DNA of 64,000 bases from Calothrix sp. PCC 7716 (GTDB lineage Bacteria > Cyanobacteriota > Cyanobacteriia > Cyanobacteriales > Nostocaceae), in assembly GCF_019977735.1 (NCBI RefSeq), contig NZ_AP025018.1, positions 5,212,580 through 5,276,579 of the forward strand, written 5' to 3'. The translations under genes were made by a program, and so were the position numbers. Shown in pieces: positions 25,334 to 34,261 of the stretch. Below the pieces are notes generated by a model. The model made no database searches. It had not been told where the DNA came from and saw nothing but the letters and a program-made list of their open reading frames with translations. Every line of letters starts with the position of its first letter. Position 1 is the first letter of the stretch.

Positions 25334-28021
25334 TTACTCTACGACTTCGTTAACAGGGAACCTGTCTATTAACTGTACGGCACGACGGGCATTACTATAT
25401 AACGCTTGAGATAAGTATGGCACATGAGGAATTTGTGAGAGTAAATCAAGCGTTCGGCGCAAAATTCTGACTACATCACCTTCATCCAAAGTTGTGTTTT
25501 CGCACAATGAAACCCATTCGGCGCCTAGTGCCCATTGTTCAACTAAAGCAATAATATTGATATAGCGGTTTTCTAGACCAACAGGTAAAGCAACACCATG
25601 ACGATACTGTACTTTGAGCAGCGAACGCCGGATATTTCGTAACCGCGACCAAGCATCATCAATTTCTTGTGAGAGGTCGTAACGCACAAAGCTATCGGGA
25701 CGAGGGGTTTCTGTTACTAATGCAGCAACTGTTGCCGCTAAAAAGTGAGGGTCGAGGTTGTCGAGTTCCCCACTATGAAGTGCTAAACCTAGCCATAATT
25801 CGTTTTCACCGCGAATTGCTGCTGCTATTTGACCAAGCTGAGTTGGAACCAAATTGTCAAGACATTGGAAATGCTGCAAAATATCAATTAAATTGACAAA
25901 CTCTTCCCAGTGTCGCTGCGATTGCTGTTCGACTGCTGCTTCCAACTCTTCAAGTTCTGTAGCTATTTCTGTTAAACGGTTTTTGCGTTTAAATATAGCA
26001 GAAACGTTACCCGACTGATGCAGAGGATGTGCTTCGATTTGCGCTTGAACTGCTGCAACACGAGCAAGCTGTTCTCTAACTTCTGGTGCTATATGTAAAG
26101 ACGGGTCTGGTTCTGGTATTTGCGAAGTTAAAACTACTGTACTGCCATCTCCTCGCCAGGTTTGTCCAGGTTTAATTGCTAATTCAGGGGGTGGAATTAA
26201 ATCGGGTGGAATATCAATACGTGGCAGTTCGCCATATAAATCAACGACATCTCCCGTTGTTGCTACATACCAACGATTATCGCGTCCTAAACAAACTAAA
26301 TAAGGCGACGCTCCAGACGCACCTGCTGATTTAGCTACAATTGTTGCAATAACTGGCGTCGAAACAACTATATTTTTACCTTTTAAACTAACTAAGGTAC
26401 CCGACATAGCAAAACCAAGCATCATTCCGATTTCTTCTTGCCGGGTTATAACTGCTTGTTCTTGTAAGGTTTTCAATAGTTGCTTTTCAGCTTTCAACCG
26501 TTGCCGCAATTTTTCATATACAGCAATTTCGTTTTCACCAACAGCATCGATTTGCGCTTGAGTTTCTTCGAGTTGGCGCCGTAATTCGTCGATATACTCG
26601 TACTGGGGTCGCAAATGCAGGTTCGCTAAATATTGCCCAAAGCTTCGCTCAATGAGTTCTTTGGCTTGGTCAAGGGTATGAGTCTGTAACAAGTTTAGAA
26701 CCATGCCATAGCTAGGAGAAAACTGGCTAACTAATGGGTCGGGTTCTGATGTTCCTAAATATGCTGCTTCTTTGGCGCCTTCAAATGGTGTTTGTAATGT
26801 TACCACGTGACCTTGCTCATCCATGCCTCGGCGCCCAGCACGTCCTGCCATTTGCAGAAACTCAGAAGCATTCAACAAACGATGTCCAGTATCAGTACGT
26901 TTTGAAAGGCTGGAAATTACTGTTGTACGTGCTGGCATATTTATACCAGCAGCTAAAGTTTCTGTAGCAAAGACAACTTTGATTAAACCTTGCTGAAAAA
27001 GCTCTTCAACTAATACCTTCCATGCTGGAAGAATACCCGCATGGTGCGCTGCGATACCTCGGTAAAGTGGAGCAATTTGTCCAGAACGACCAGCATCGGG
27101 GTTACGGTTTAAAAAGTCGTCGATTTGTACTCGCAGTTGATATGCTTCATCTGGGTTAACAAGCCAAATATCTCCAACTTCTGCGACAGCTTTATCACAA
27201 CCTCGACGGCTGAAAATAAAATATATTGCTGGCAACATGTCGCGAGAAGAAAGTTGACTGAGAGTAAAAGCAATACTTGGCGCCTCGGGTCTACCGTTTC
27301 TACCCTTGTCACCGTCGCTTCTACGCTTTTTCTTTTGCATCAACCTAGGATTTATTTTATTTCCGCTGTCGTTAAGAAGCGGAAATAAACCTTTTGTATT
27401 GCCGAAATGAAATTGTAGAGGAACGGGACGGAAATCAGAGTAAATTAAGTCAGTAGGCCCGTGAACTTGATTTAGCCAATCGGTAAGCTGGTCGCTATTG
27501 GCTACAGTTGCCGACAAAGCAACTAACTGAACTTCTCTAGGACAATAAATAATCGATTCTTCCCATACTGTGCCCCTTTGGCGGTCGTTCATGTAGTGGC
27601 ACTCGTCGAGTACTACCGCATCTACGTCTACCAATGAAATACCAACTTGCCCAATAGGGGTTCCATACAGCATGTTGCGGAAAATTTCTGTGGTCATCAC
27701 CAAAATAGGCGCCTCACGGTTTATTGAGGCATCACCTGTTAAAAGCCCTACTTGGTCGTAACCAAATTTCTCACGAAAATCACGTAGTTTCTGATTTGAT
27801 AGCGCTTTAAGAGGTGTAGTATAAAATACTCGTTTACCTCGTGCGAGCGCCCGATAAATAGCATACTCTCCAATTAGGGTTTTGCCAGACCCTGTAGGAG
27901 CGCAGACAACGACAGAACTTCCAGCATTGAGGGAAGCGACGGCATCAAGCTGGAACGTGTCTAGTTCAAAAGGAAATATGACTCTTGGGTCAACTTCTGG
28001 GGAAGGCGCAGTATAATTCAC
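25334..28021 (-). CDS. Ski2-like DExH RNA helicase
   Basis: The 895-residue protein is a superfamily 2 helicase with Walker A APTGSGKT, motif Ia TTPLKALSNQK, DECH in VVLDECHYMND, motif III LSATVANS and motif VI QMAGRAGRRG. A basic insertion (KKKRRSDGDKGRN, about residue 235) precedes the second RecA domain, and a C-terminal DSHCT-like region follows. It resembles the cyanobacterial relatives of plant plastid ISE2 and yeast Ski2/Mtr4, which act in RNA processing and decay. It is the first gene of the run with the kinase and the small membrane protein. Confidence 0.9.
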   Translation of the reverse strand: MNYTAPSPEVDPRVIFPFELDTFQLDAVASLNAGSSVVVCAPTGSGKTLIGEYAIYRALARGKRVFYTTPLKALSNQKLRDFREKFGYDQVGLLTGDASINREAPILVMTTEIFRNMLYGTPIGQVGISLVDVDAVVLDECHYMNDRQRGTVWEESIIYCPREVQLVALSATVANSDQLTDWLNQVHGPTDLIYSDFRPVPLQFHFGNTKGLFPLLNDSGNKINPRLMQKKKRRSDGDKGRNGRPEAPSIAFTLSQLSSRDMLPAIYFIFSRRGCDKAVAEVGDIWLVNPDEAYQLRVQIDDFLNRNPDAGRSGQIAPLYRGIAAHHAGILPAWKVLVEELFQQGLIKVVFATETLAAGINMPARTTVISSLSKRTDTGHRLLNASEFLQMAGRAGRRGMDEQGHVVTLQTPFEGAKEAAYLGTSEPDPLVSQFSPSYGMVLNLLQTHTLDQAKELIERSFGQYLANLHLRPQYEYIDELRRQLEETQAQIDAVGENEIAVYEKLRQRLKAEKQLLKTLQEQAVITRQEEIGMMLGFAMSGTLVSLKGKNIVVSTPVIATIVAKSAGASGASPYLVCLGRDNRWYVATTGDVVDLYGELPRIDIPPDLIPPPELAIKPGQTWRGDGSTVVLTSQIPEPDPSLHIAPEVREQLARVAAVQAQIEAHPLHQSGNVSAIFKRKNRLTEIATELEELEAAVEQQSQRHWEEFVNLIDILQHFQCLDNLVPTQLGQIAAAIRGENELWLGLALHSGELDNLDPHFLAATVAALVTETPRPDSFVRYDLSQEIDDAWSRLRNIRRSLLKVQYRHGVALPVGLENRYINIIALVEQWALGAEWVSLCENTTLDEGDVVRILRRTLDLLSQIPHVPYLSQALYSNARRAVQLIDRFPVNEVVE

Positions 28022-28254
28022 GTATGAAAATAATAACCAAATTTATATATAGAATTTCAGCAAATCACCGTAAGAGGCAATACACACCAACCTAGCCGCA
28101 ACAGTTCCACCTTTTGACGGATGACTTTTGTATTTTTTCATATACAGACTGTAATTATATCTAATTATTCATTTATCTGCTATTAAATCATTAAAGCAAG
28201 ACATAAATTTTAACGCAAATAGCAAATGATTCATAGGGCACCGAGGTTTTATTA

Positions 28255-29022
28255 ATGAATCAACCACTCACGGGTAAAGAAGTTCGGCAACTTTGTCGAG
28301 AAGGGAAACTAACGGCGCCTACTCCAGGTTTAGCTTCGGGATACACTCAAGCTAATTTAGTTATTTTGCCAGCTTCGGTAGCATTTGACTTTTTGTTATT
28401 TTGCCAGCGTAACCCAAAACCCTGTCCATTATTGGATGTTACCGAAGTTGGCGACCCCGAAGCGCGATATGTGGCGCCAAATTCTGATTTACGATGTGAT
28501 TTACCACGCTACCGAGTTTGGCGCCACGGTGAAATGGTCGAAGAAGTTACTGACATTAAGCATTTATGGCGTGATGATTTTGTCGGGTTTTTGATTGGCT
28601 GTTCGTTTTCGTTTGAAGCAGCAATGTTAAGTGCCAATATTCCTGTGCGTCATATTCAAGAAGCTAAAAATGTACCGATGTATAAAACAAATATTGCTTG
28701 TACACGTGCGGGAATATTTTCTGGTAACTTAGTTGTTTCAATGCGTCCTTTATCACCAGCAGACGCAATTAAAAGTGTTCAAATCACTAGCCGTTTTCCT
28801 TTATCGCATGGGGCGCCCATATATTGGGGAGATGCAGCAAAAATTGGTATAAATGATATTGACAAACCTGACTTTGGTGATGCAGTTACAATTTATGATG
28901 GTGAGGCGCCTGTATTTTGGGCATGTGGCGTCACTCCTCAAGTTGCGCTGCTACAAGCTAAACCTGAAATAGCTATTACCCATGCACCCGGACATATGTT
29001 TATCACCGATATGAAAGAATGA
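28255..29022 (+). CDS. DUF1445 (D-glutamate cyclase N-terminal-type) protein
   Basis: The 255-residue soluble protein belongs to the family named putative hydro-lyase/DUF1445: LASGYTQANLVILP, FLIGCSFSFEAAML, YKTNIACTRAGIFSGNLVVSMRP and the C-terminal ITHAPGHMFITD. In vertebrates the same domain forms the N-terminal half of mitochondrial D-glutamate cyclase (DGLUCY), which makes 5-oxo-D-proline from D-glutamate. The next gene on the same strand, 80 bases on, is the DUF4392 C-terminal half. A GAGG precedes the ATG. Confidence 0.85.
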   Translation: MNQPLTGKEVRQLCREGKLTAPTPGLASGYTQANLVILPASVAFDFLLFCQRNPKPCPLLDVTEVGDPEARYVAPNSDLRCDLPRYRVWRHGEMVEEVTDIKHLWRDDFVGFLIGCSFSFEAAMLSANIPVRHIQEAKNVPMYKTNIACTRAGIFSGNLVVSMRPLSPADAIKSVQITSRFPLSHGAPIYWGDAAKIGINDIDKPDFGDAVTIYDGEAPVFWACGVTPQVALLQAKPEIAITHAPGHMFITDMKE

Positions 29023-29038
29023 AAAAACCTCATCGTAA

Positions 29039-29079
29039 TAAGGACTTCAGTCCTTAATCTTTAAGAACTAAAGTTCTTA
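29039..29079. repeat. Two adjacent imperfect palindromes, TAAGGACTTCAGTCCTTA type
   Basis: TAAGGACTTCAGTCCTTA (29039-29056) and TAAGAACTAAAGTTCTTA (29062-29079) are related 18-base palindromes with matching changes in both arms. They fill the gap between the two D-glutamate cyclase-type genes and could modulate readthrough or mRNA stability. Confidence 0.75.
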
Positions 29080-29102
29080 CAACGAACAAATTAAAACTAA
29101 AA

Positions 29103-30044
29103 ATGCCAACTCCAAAAGCACACACGCAAGAAATTCTAGAAAAAATTGCCCAATTACAAGCTATCTGCTCGCAAGATATAGGTAGAGGTATACAAGCGCT
29201 TGTAAATGTGACGCAAGGAGAACTTTTAGGCGCCGCTAGTTCTATAGTTAATCATTCCTCACCACATGTCGCAATAATCACTGGCTTTTTCTTACCTCAT
29301 ACAAACCCACCTGTAGCTGAAACTGATGGTTTAATAGGCAGTGTACAGTTGGCTGCTAGTCTAATACGTAATTGTGTAAAAGTAAGAATAGTTACAGATT
29401 CATATTGTTTTCCTGCTGTGAAAAGTGCTGCAATAGCTGCTGGTGTGCCGAGCATTGTTGAATTTGATATTGTGCCAGTAGTACCAAGTACGCATGATGA
29501 AGTGATAACTCCAATATTGGACACTTGGAAATGTTTGGCAACTCCAATAACGCACGTTATTTCGATTGAGCGTCCGGGTCCTGGTTATGATGGAATTATT
29601 CGTAATATGCGCGGGCAAGATATTACTGCTCACACGGCGCCGTTACACCTATTATTTAATTTACCAAACGTGACTTATATTGGTATTGGTGATGGTGGTA
29701 ATGAATTAGGAATGGGTAAGATTTCCAGAGAAGTTATTTCTAATAGTATTCGATATGGTGAGAGAATTGCTTGTGTGGTAGCTTGCGATTATTTACTTGT
29801 TTGTGGTGTTTCTAATTGGGGTGCTTCGGCTTTGTTGTGCGCTTGTGCTTTATTAAAACCAGAGTGGAAAAGTATTATTAAAGAACAATTACAACCAGAG
29901 GTTGAATTTAATATTTTACAAACAGTGGTTAGTAAAAATTTGGCAGCAGATGGAGTTACAGGTGAAGCAGCTTTGACGGTAGATAATTTACCTTGGGAGT
30001 TTCATGCTGAAGTTTTGAAAAAAATTAATGAATTTATTTTGTAG
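29103..30044 (+). CDS. DUF4392 (D-glutamate cyclase C-terminal-type) protein
   Basis: The 313-residue protein matches DUF4392: an early ITGFFLPHTNPPVAETDGLIG segment, ISIERPGPGYDGIIRNMRGQDIT, and the glycine-rich IGIGDGGNELGMGK. In vertebrate DGLUCY this domain is fused behind DUF1445. Here the two halves are separate, adjacent and co-directional, which fits a two-subunit enzyme or two steps of one pathway in D-glutamate handling. D-glutamate is a peptidoglycan building block, so the pair may limit or recycle it. The function is inferred from the vertebrate fusion. Confidence 0.83.
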   Translation: MPTPKAHTQEILEKIAQLQAICSQDIGRGIQALVNVTQGELLGAASSIVNHSSPHVAIITGFFLPHTNPPVAETDGLIGSVQLAASLIRNCVKVRIVTDSYCFPAVKSAAIAAGVPSIVEFDIVPVVPSTHDEVITPILDTWKCLATPITHVISIERPGPGYDGIIRNMRGQDITAHTAPLHLLFNLPNVTYIGIGDGGNELGMGKISREVISNSIRYGERIACVVACDYLLVCGVSNWGASALLCACALLKPEWKSIIKEQLQPEVEFNILQTVVSKNLAADGVTGEAALTVDNLPWEFHAEVLKKINEFIL

Positions 30045-30074
30045 GATAGCTAACTGCCTGTGTTCCTGGAATGG

Positions 30075-30100
30075 GCGGGCAAGGATGCCCGCTCCACAAG
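30075..30100. repeat. Palindromic repeat, GGCAAGGATGCC family
   Basis: GCGGGCAAGGATGCCCGC plus TCCACAAG, located between the convergent DUF4392 and CysQ-like genes. Confidence 0.8.
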
Positions 30101-30111
30101 ACAAAATTTAT

Positions 30112-30975
30112 TTATTTGTTTAGATTTTCAAATTCTGCTAGATACTTTGTGGCTTCTTGGCATAGTAAATCATGATATTCACCGTTACTGGCAAGCATTC
30201 CACCCCATTTATTAATATCTTCTGTGTTATATAGTAATATAGAAGTGTCGTATTGAGTATATTTACCGCCTGCTTCGGATAATATCAATTCTGGCGCCGC
30301 GATATCCCAGTCTTTAGGCGCCGACTTTCCGGAAAGCGAAATATAAACATCGGCTTGTTGTTCAACAATAGAGGCAATTTTACAACCGATACTACCAACG
30401 TTTTTATGTGTTTGACAGGGTAATTTAGCTAAAATATAATCCAATGGTTTGCTACGATGCGAACGACTAACTAAAACTGTTAAATTTTCAATTGGTTTTT
30501 GTGTTGAGACTTGTAGACGTTGAATATTACCATTGCGTGTTTCAACAAAGGCGCCATTACCTTTGATTGCATAATATATTTTACCAGTTTCGGGTACGGC
30601 AACTAATGCTAGTACAGGACGGTTTTGTTTGACTAAAGCTATATGAATAGCATATTCTCCGGTTTTATCAATAAAATCGCGCGTTCCATCTAAAGGGTCA
30701 ATTATCCATACAAGTTCTTTATTTACTTGCTCACCTTGATAAGTTTCTTCACTGATATAACCAAAATCTTCTAAACCTAGTTTGGCTTGTAGGTTTTCGA
30801 TTAGATAATTACTTACTGCAATATCTGCTGCTGTTACGGGGTCATCTGTCGAGCTATCTTTATATTGTATATCCAAATCTTGGCGCCTATTTCCATGATA
30901 ATAGTCGCGCAAAATATCGGCGGCACTCCAAGTGATAGGACGGGCAATTTCTAAAATTTCTTGTAGATTTTTCAT
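30112..30975 (-). CDS. CysQ-like 3'(2'),5'-bisphosphate nucleotidase / inositol monophosphatase family
   Basis: The 287-residue protein has the metal-binding motifs of the Li+-sensitive phosphatase family: ISEETY, IDPLDGTRDFI and WDIAAPELILSEAGG. CysQ hydrolyses 3'-phosphoadenosine 5'-phosphate made during sulfate assimilation; inositol monophosphatases share the fold. The spacing and TDxVTAADIAVS segment favour the CysQ branch. It lies 14 bases downstream of a PfkB-family kinase gene, so the two form an operon, which could point to a sugar-phosphate or nucleoside-salvage role instead. Confidence 0.85.
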   Translation of the reverse strand: MKNLQEILEIARPITWSAADILRDYYHGNRRQDLDIQYKDSSTDDPVTAADIAVSNYLIENLQAKLGLEDFGYISEETYQGEQVNKELVWIIDPLDGTRDFIDKTGEYAIHIALVKQNRPVLALVAVPETGKIYYAIKGNGAFVETRNGNIQRLQVSTQKPIENLTVLVSRSHRSKPLDYILAKLPCQTHKNVGSIGCKIASIVEQQADVYISLSGKSAPKDWDIAAPELILSEAGGKYTQYDTSILLYNTEDINKWGGMLASNGEYHDLLCQEATKYLAEFENLNK

Positions 30976-30989
30976 TTATGTAAATATCC

Positions 30990-31853
30990 TCATTTTAACC
31001 AACGACGTGTGCCAAAAGATTGACACGAACGAGCAGCAACTTTTGCACTATAATTAAGAGCTTCAGCAAAACTATGCTGAAGGATATAGTAACAAAAAGC
31101 ACCGTGAAAAATATCTCCCGCTCCTAGAGTATCAGTTGGTTGAATACTTGGAACATTTATCGTCAAAACTTCTTGTTCGCTCTTATAGGTAATTGGCTGT
31201 TCACCATGTGTAATAGCAATATTAGGTATTCCCATTTGCTCTAAGTAAGCAAAAGTATCTTGCTCTGTGGGACAATTAGGGGGATGAAAGTTTGAGGAGC
31301 AGATGGCGAAGTCAACGAAGGGTAAGATTTTCTCGAAGCCAGGTTTCCAACTTCCACCGTCGATGACCACAGGGATATTTTTGGCTTTGGCAAGTTGGGC
31401 AATATGGTAGCCTACTTCCATTTGATGTCCATCGATAAGAATTATATCTATATGTTCGAGAATATTTTTTGAGATTACTTCAGAACTAGCCTGAGTTTTA
31501 ACGGCATTTATAGATATTACTGCTCTTTCACCCGTACTTTGGGTGACAATAATTGATGATACTGGGGGAGCATTTTGCAGCGATGCTTCTAAGTCGGTGA
31601 TGGTAACTTTGTATTTTTCTAAGTCGGTACGAATTAACTGCGTCATCGGATGCGTACCAAGTACACCTAGTAATTCTGCTTTACCTCCAAGATGGCTAAA
31701 TGTAACTGCCGCATTTGTCGCTGGACCACCTGCTGCTACCGTATAATCTGAAGCTACTAGTTTTTGATTGTTTTGCGGTGGTGATTGTGCAAGGTAAATT
31801 AAGTCTAGAGTGATTAAACCAACGAATAATCCGTAATATTGGTTATTGTCCAT
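30990..31853 (-). CDS. PfkB family carbohydrate/nucleoside kinase
   Basis: The 287-residue protein has the ribokinase-family signatures: AAGGPATNAAVTFSHLGG near the N-terminus and DTLGAGDIFHGAFCYY with the catalytic Asp of GAGD near residue 245. It phosphorylates a sugar, sugar phosphate or nucleoside using ATP. It precedes the CysQ-like phosphatase with 14 bases between the genes. It is divergent from rsmI with only 32 bases between the start codons, so promoters overlap coding ends. No GGCGCC occurs in this gene, one of the longer coding stretches without it. Confidence 0.85.
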   Translation of the reverse strand: MDNNQYYGLFVGLITLDLIYLAQSPPQNNQKLVASDYTVAAGGPATNAAVTFSHLGGKAELLGVLGTHPMTQLIRTDLEKYKVTITDLEASLQNAPPVSSIIVTQSTGERAVISINAVKTQASSEVISKNILEHIDIILIDGHQMEVGYHIAQLAKAKNIPVVIDGGSWKPGFEKILPFVDFAICSSNFHPPNCPTEQDTFAYLEQMGIPNIAITHGEQPITYKSEQEVLTINVPSIQPTDTLGAGDIFHGAFCYYILQHSFAEALNYSAKVAARSCQSFGTRRWLK

Positions 31854-31885
31854 TACCTAATTCCTTATTTTCTAATCCTTAATTC

Positions 31886-32719
31886 ATGACATCAGGAACA
31901 CTTTACGTTGTTGGTACACCGATTGGTAATCTTGAAGATATGACTTTTCGCGCGGTACAAACTTTACAAAATGCTGATTTAATCGCAGCGGAAGATACAC
32001 GTCATACAGGCAAGTTACTCCAGCATTTCCAAATCAATACTCCACAAGTTAGTTACCATGAGCATAATCGCAGTACTCGAATTCCCGAATTATTACAAAA
32101 GCTAATTGAGGGTAGTACTATTGCGTTGGTTAGTGATGCGGGGATGCCAGGTATTTCTGACCCTGGATATGAATTAGTTAAAGCTTGTATTGATTCTGAT
32201 ATAAAAGTAGTCCCAATTCCAGGCGCCAGTGCGGTAATTACAGCTTTGAGTGCAGGTGGTTTACCTACAGATAAATTTGTATTCGAGGGATTTTTACCAC
32301 CGAAAACGAATCAAAGGCGCCAACGCTTGGAATTTCTTGTTAAAGAATCTCGAACTATTATTTTCTATGAATCGCCACATCGTTTACGTGCGAGTTTACA
32401 AGACTTAGCAGAAGTAATGGGAAAAGGGCGCCGAATAGTTCTCGCACGGGAGTTGACTAAATATTATGAGGAATTTTGGCGTGGAACAGTTGAAGAAGCT
32501 TGTCGTCACTACAACTCACGCGAACCACAAGGAGAATATACCATCCTGGTAGGAGGTGCGACGAATGAAACCCAGCTTTCTGAAAGTCAAATTAAGGCAG
32601 AACTAGAAAAAATGATAAGTCAAGGAATCGCACGCTCGCAAGCAAGTCGCGAAATCGCACTTTTAACTTCGCTCCCTCGTCGCTATATATACCAATTAGC
32701 CTTAGAAATAGAACATTAG
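31886..32719 (+). CDS. rsmI: 16S rRNA (cytidine1402-2'-O)-methyltransferase
   Basis: RsmI methylates the ribose of C1402 in the decoding centre of 16S rRNA. The 277-residue protein shows its typical features: VVGTPIGNLEDMTFRAVQTL, AAEDTRHTGKLL, LVSDAGMPGISDPGYELV, PIPGASAVITALSAGGLP and FEGFLPPK. The C-terminal helical tail has the expected length. The ATG at 31886 directly precedes the conserved GTLYVVGTPIGN. Confidence 0.95.
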   Translation: MTSGTLYVVGTPIGNLEDMTFRAVQTLQNADLIAAEDTRHTGKLLQHFQINTPQVSYHEHNRSTRIPELLQKLIEGSTIALVSDAGMPGISDPGYELVKACIDSDIKVVPIPGASAVITALSAGGLPTDKFVFEGFLPPKTNQRRQRLEFLVKESRTIIFYESPHRLRASLQDLAEVMGKGRRIVLARELTKYYEEFWRGTVEEACRHYNSREPQGEYTILVGGATNETQLSESQIKAELEKMISQGIARSQASREIALLTSLPRRYIYQLALEIEH

Positions 32720-33015
32720 ATCAATCATAGTAACTTTCAATAGCACAAATTATAAAGAAAATATTAAATGTTACGGAAAATTATTATTTTGATGCCAGTC
32801 TAATAACAATAACAATTTTATACAGGCTAGTGTCAACCGCTTAGACGATTCTGGCTGTATACCCTATAAATAAGTTCTGTGGGACATTTGTCCTATAGCG
32901 TCAGTCTTTTATAAAAGAGTTTGGCGCTAATTTTTAGGGAAGACAGGAGTTATCAGTGGTGCAAGCTGTCCAAAATATGTTCATTCTTCGTTAATCATTC
33001 AGAGTTTAAGAGTTG

Positions 33016-33264
33016 ATGAGTGTCATTCAAGTAGTTTCCCAGTACCTTGCGTACAAATTTCCTTGGTGGGGAGTTTGTCATTTAAAATTTGACCTTATAC
33101 AAAAAAACATTTCTATTCACTGCCTAACTCCTGAATGTCGAGCAGCAATACTTAGAGATGCTGAAGGACTAGCTTACTTAGACATAGGTATCGAAAAGTT
33201 TGTAATTGTTTATCCGGGGTATAGCGATATTACTATTCCGCACATACCACGTAAAACTGCTTAG
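33016..33264 (+). CDS. Small hypothetical protein
   Basis: The 82-residue protein begins MSVIQVVSQYLAYKFPWWG and contains two cysteines (GVCHLKF, HCLTPEC). It is compact, with predicted alternating strands and no clear membrane segment. It has its own strong terminator seven bases downstream and nearly 300 bases of leader upstream, so it is an independently expressed gene. A second ATG three bases earlier (33013) is equally possible. No family is recognised. Confidence 0.68.
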   Translation: MSVIQVVSQYLAYKFPWWGVCHLKFDLIQKNISIHCLTPECRAAILRDAEGLAYLDIGIEKFVIVYPGYSDITIPHIPRKTA

Positions 33265-33270
33265 TCAGAT

Positions 33271-33296
33271 AAAAGGGGTTTTCCCCTTTTTTCTTT
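33271..33296 (+). terminator. Rho-independent terminator
   Basis: AAAAGGGG, a TTTT loop and CCCCTTTT form an 8-bp hairpin, followed by TTCTTT. It lies seven bases after the stop of the small gene at 33016-33264 and is the clearest intrinsic terminator in the window. Confidence 0.88.
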
Positions 33297-33332
33297 CGGC
33301 AAAATTATAAATGATCTAACGGATTAACCCCA

Positions 33333-33364
33333 TCTATCGCGAGAGAGTTTTGAAATGCGATAGA
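33333..33364. promoter_or_regulatory. 8-bp inverted repeat upstream of dps
   Basis: TCTATCGC (33333-33340) and GCGATAGA (33357-33364) are perfect complements 16 bases apart, 45 bases before the dps ATG. It could be a regulator site or a leader hairpin. Confidence 0.5.
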
Positions 33365-33379
33365 AAATTAGTAGACTTG

Positions 33380-33401
33380 TCTCGTCGATCCGAAAACGAG
33401 A
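33380..33401 (+). promoter_or_regulatory. Short hairpin next to the dps ribosome binding region
   Basis: TCTCGT pairs with ACGAGA around a 10-base loop and ends seven bases before the dps ATG, overlapping the GAGAGA that would serve as ribosome binding site. It could sequester the translation start. Confidence 0.45.
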
Positions 33402-33408
33402 GAAACTA

Positions 33409-33972
33409 ATGAGTGGCAATTTAGCATCAAGACTTTATCCTACCCGCATCGATATTCCAACAGATGCTCGTAAACAGATAGTAGTATTACTCAATCAGAC
33501 TCTAGCAGCTACATCCGATTTAAAGAGTCAAGTAAAGCAAGCACATTGGAACGTAAAAGGAAGTGACTTCTACCAGCTACACGAATTGTTCGATGAAATT
33601 GCTGGCGAAATTGAAGAATATGTTGATATGTTTGCCGAGCGTATTACCGCTTTAGGTGGTTATGCAATGGGAACAGTTCGCATGGCTGCTGACAATTCAA
33701 TTTTGCCAGAATATCCCACCGAAATTTTAACAGGCATGGAGCATGTAACATCTCTGGCAGAACGTTTTGGCCCCTACGCAAAACATTTACGTGAAGCTAT
33801 TGACAAAACAGATGAACTAGGCGATGCTGACACAGCCGACTTGTACACTGAAGTTTCACGCACCATTGACAAGCGTTTGTGGTTCCTCGAAGCACACCTA
33901 CAAGCTTCTAGCACTACCACTAACGGGGCGCCTGCAACTGCCAAAAATCTAGACACTGTTGGCGTTAACTAA
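33409..33972 (+). CDS. dps: Dps ferritin-like DNA/iron protection protein
   Basis: Dps dodecamers oxidise ferrous iron with hydrogen peroxide and store it, protecting DNA in stress. The 187-residue protein has a complete intersubunit ferroxidase set: His46 (QAHWNVKG), His58 and Asp62 (HELFDEI), and the Asp-x-x-x-Glu of VDMFAERI. The N-terminal tail is short and the C-terminus ends in a Thr/Ala/Asn-rich extension of about 20 residues. The leader carries two hairpins, suggesting tight control. A catalase gene at the left edge of the window is another peroxide-defence gene, though not linked. An STRR element follows the stop. Confidence 0.93.
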   Translation: MSGNLASRLYPTRIDIPTDARKQIVVLLNQTLAATSDLKSQVKQAHWNVKGSDFYQLHELFDEIAGEIEEYVDMFAERITALGGYAMGTVRMAADNSILPEYPTEILTGMEHVTSLAERFGPYAKHLREAIDKTDELGDADTADLYTEVSRTIDKRLWFLEAHLQASSTTTNGAPATAKNLDTVGVN

Positions 33973-33980
33973 ATAGTTGA

Positions 33981-34090
33981 AAGTGCTGAGTGCTGAGTGC
34001 TGAGTTCCTAGGTCAATAGTTAGGAGTTAGGAGTTAGGAGTTGTAATTAACAACTTAGCACTCAGCACTCAACACTCAGCACTCATAACT
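33981..34090. repeat. Composite STRR hairpin element
   Basis: AGTGCTG heptamers, then four GTTAGGA-type heptamers, then ACTCAGC heptamers in the right arm, as at 16121-16223. Left and right arms are complementary. It lies eight bases after the dps stop codon. Confidence 0.85.
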
Positions 34091-34112
34091 TATTTAATAG
34101 TACCCTTTTGGT

Positions 34113-34149
34113 AAGTACGTTACTTCATAGTGCGTACTTTTCTTTTTTT
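34113..34149 (+). terminator. Candidate terminator downstream of dps
   Basis: AAGTACG and CGTACTT pair around a 13-base loop, followed by TTCTTTTTTT. It is about 140 bases after the dps stop with the STRR element in between, so the dps mRNA may include the repeat. Confidence 0.45.
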
Positions 34150-34199
34150 GTCAAGTTGTTTAATATATAAATATACAAACAAGGGATTTGGTTAAATTT

Positions 34200-34225
34200 A
34201 CCACAGAGACGCAGAGGCACAGAGA
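34200..34225. repeat. ACCACAGAG-CGCAGAGGCACAGAG repeat, copy 2
   Basis: Near-identical to 8444-8470. Here it lies 37 bases upstream of the pirin start codon. Confidence 0.75.
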
Positions 34226-34261
34226 AGAGGTAAAAGAGTTTTATTTTTATTAGAGGGAATT

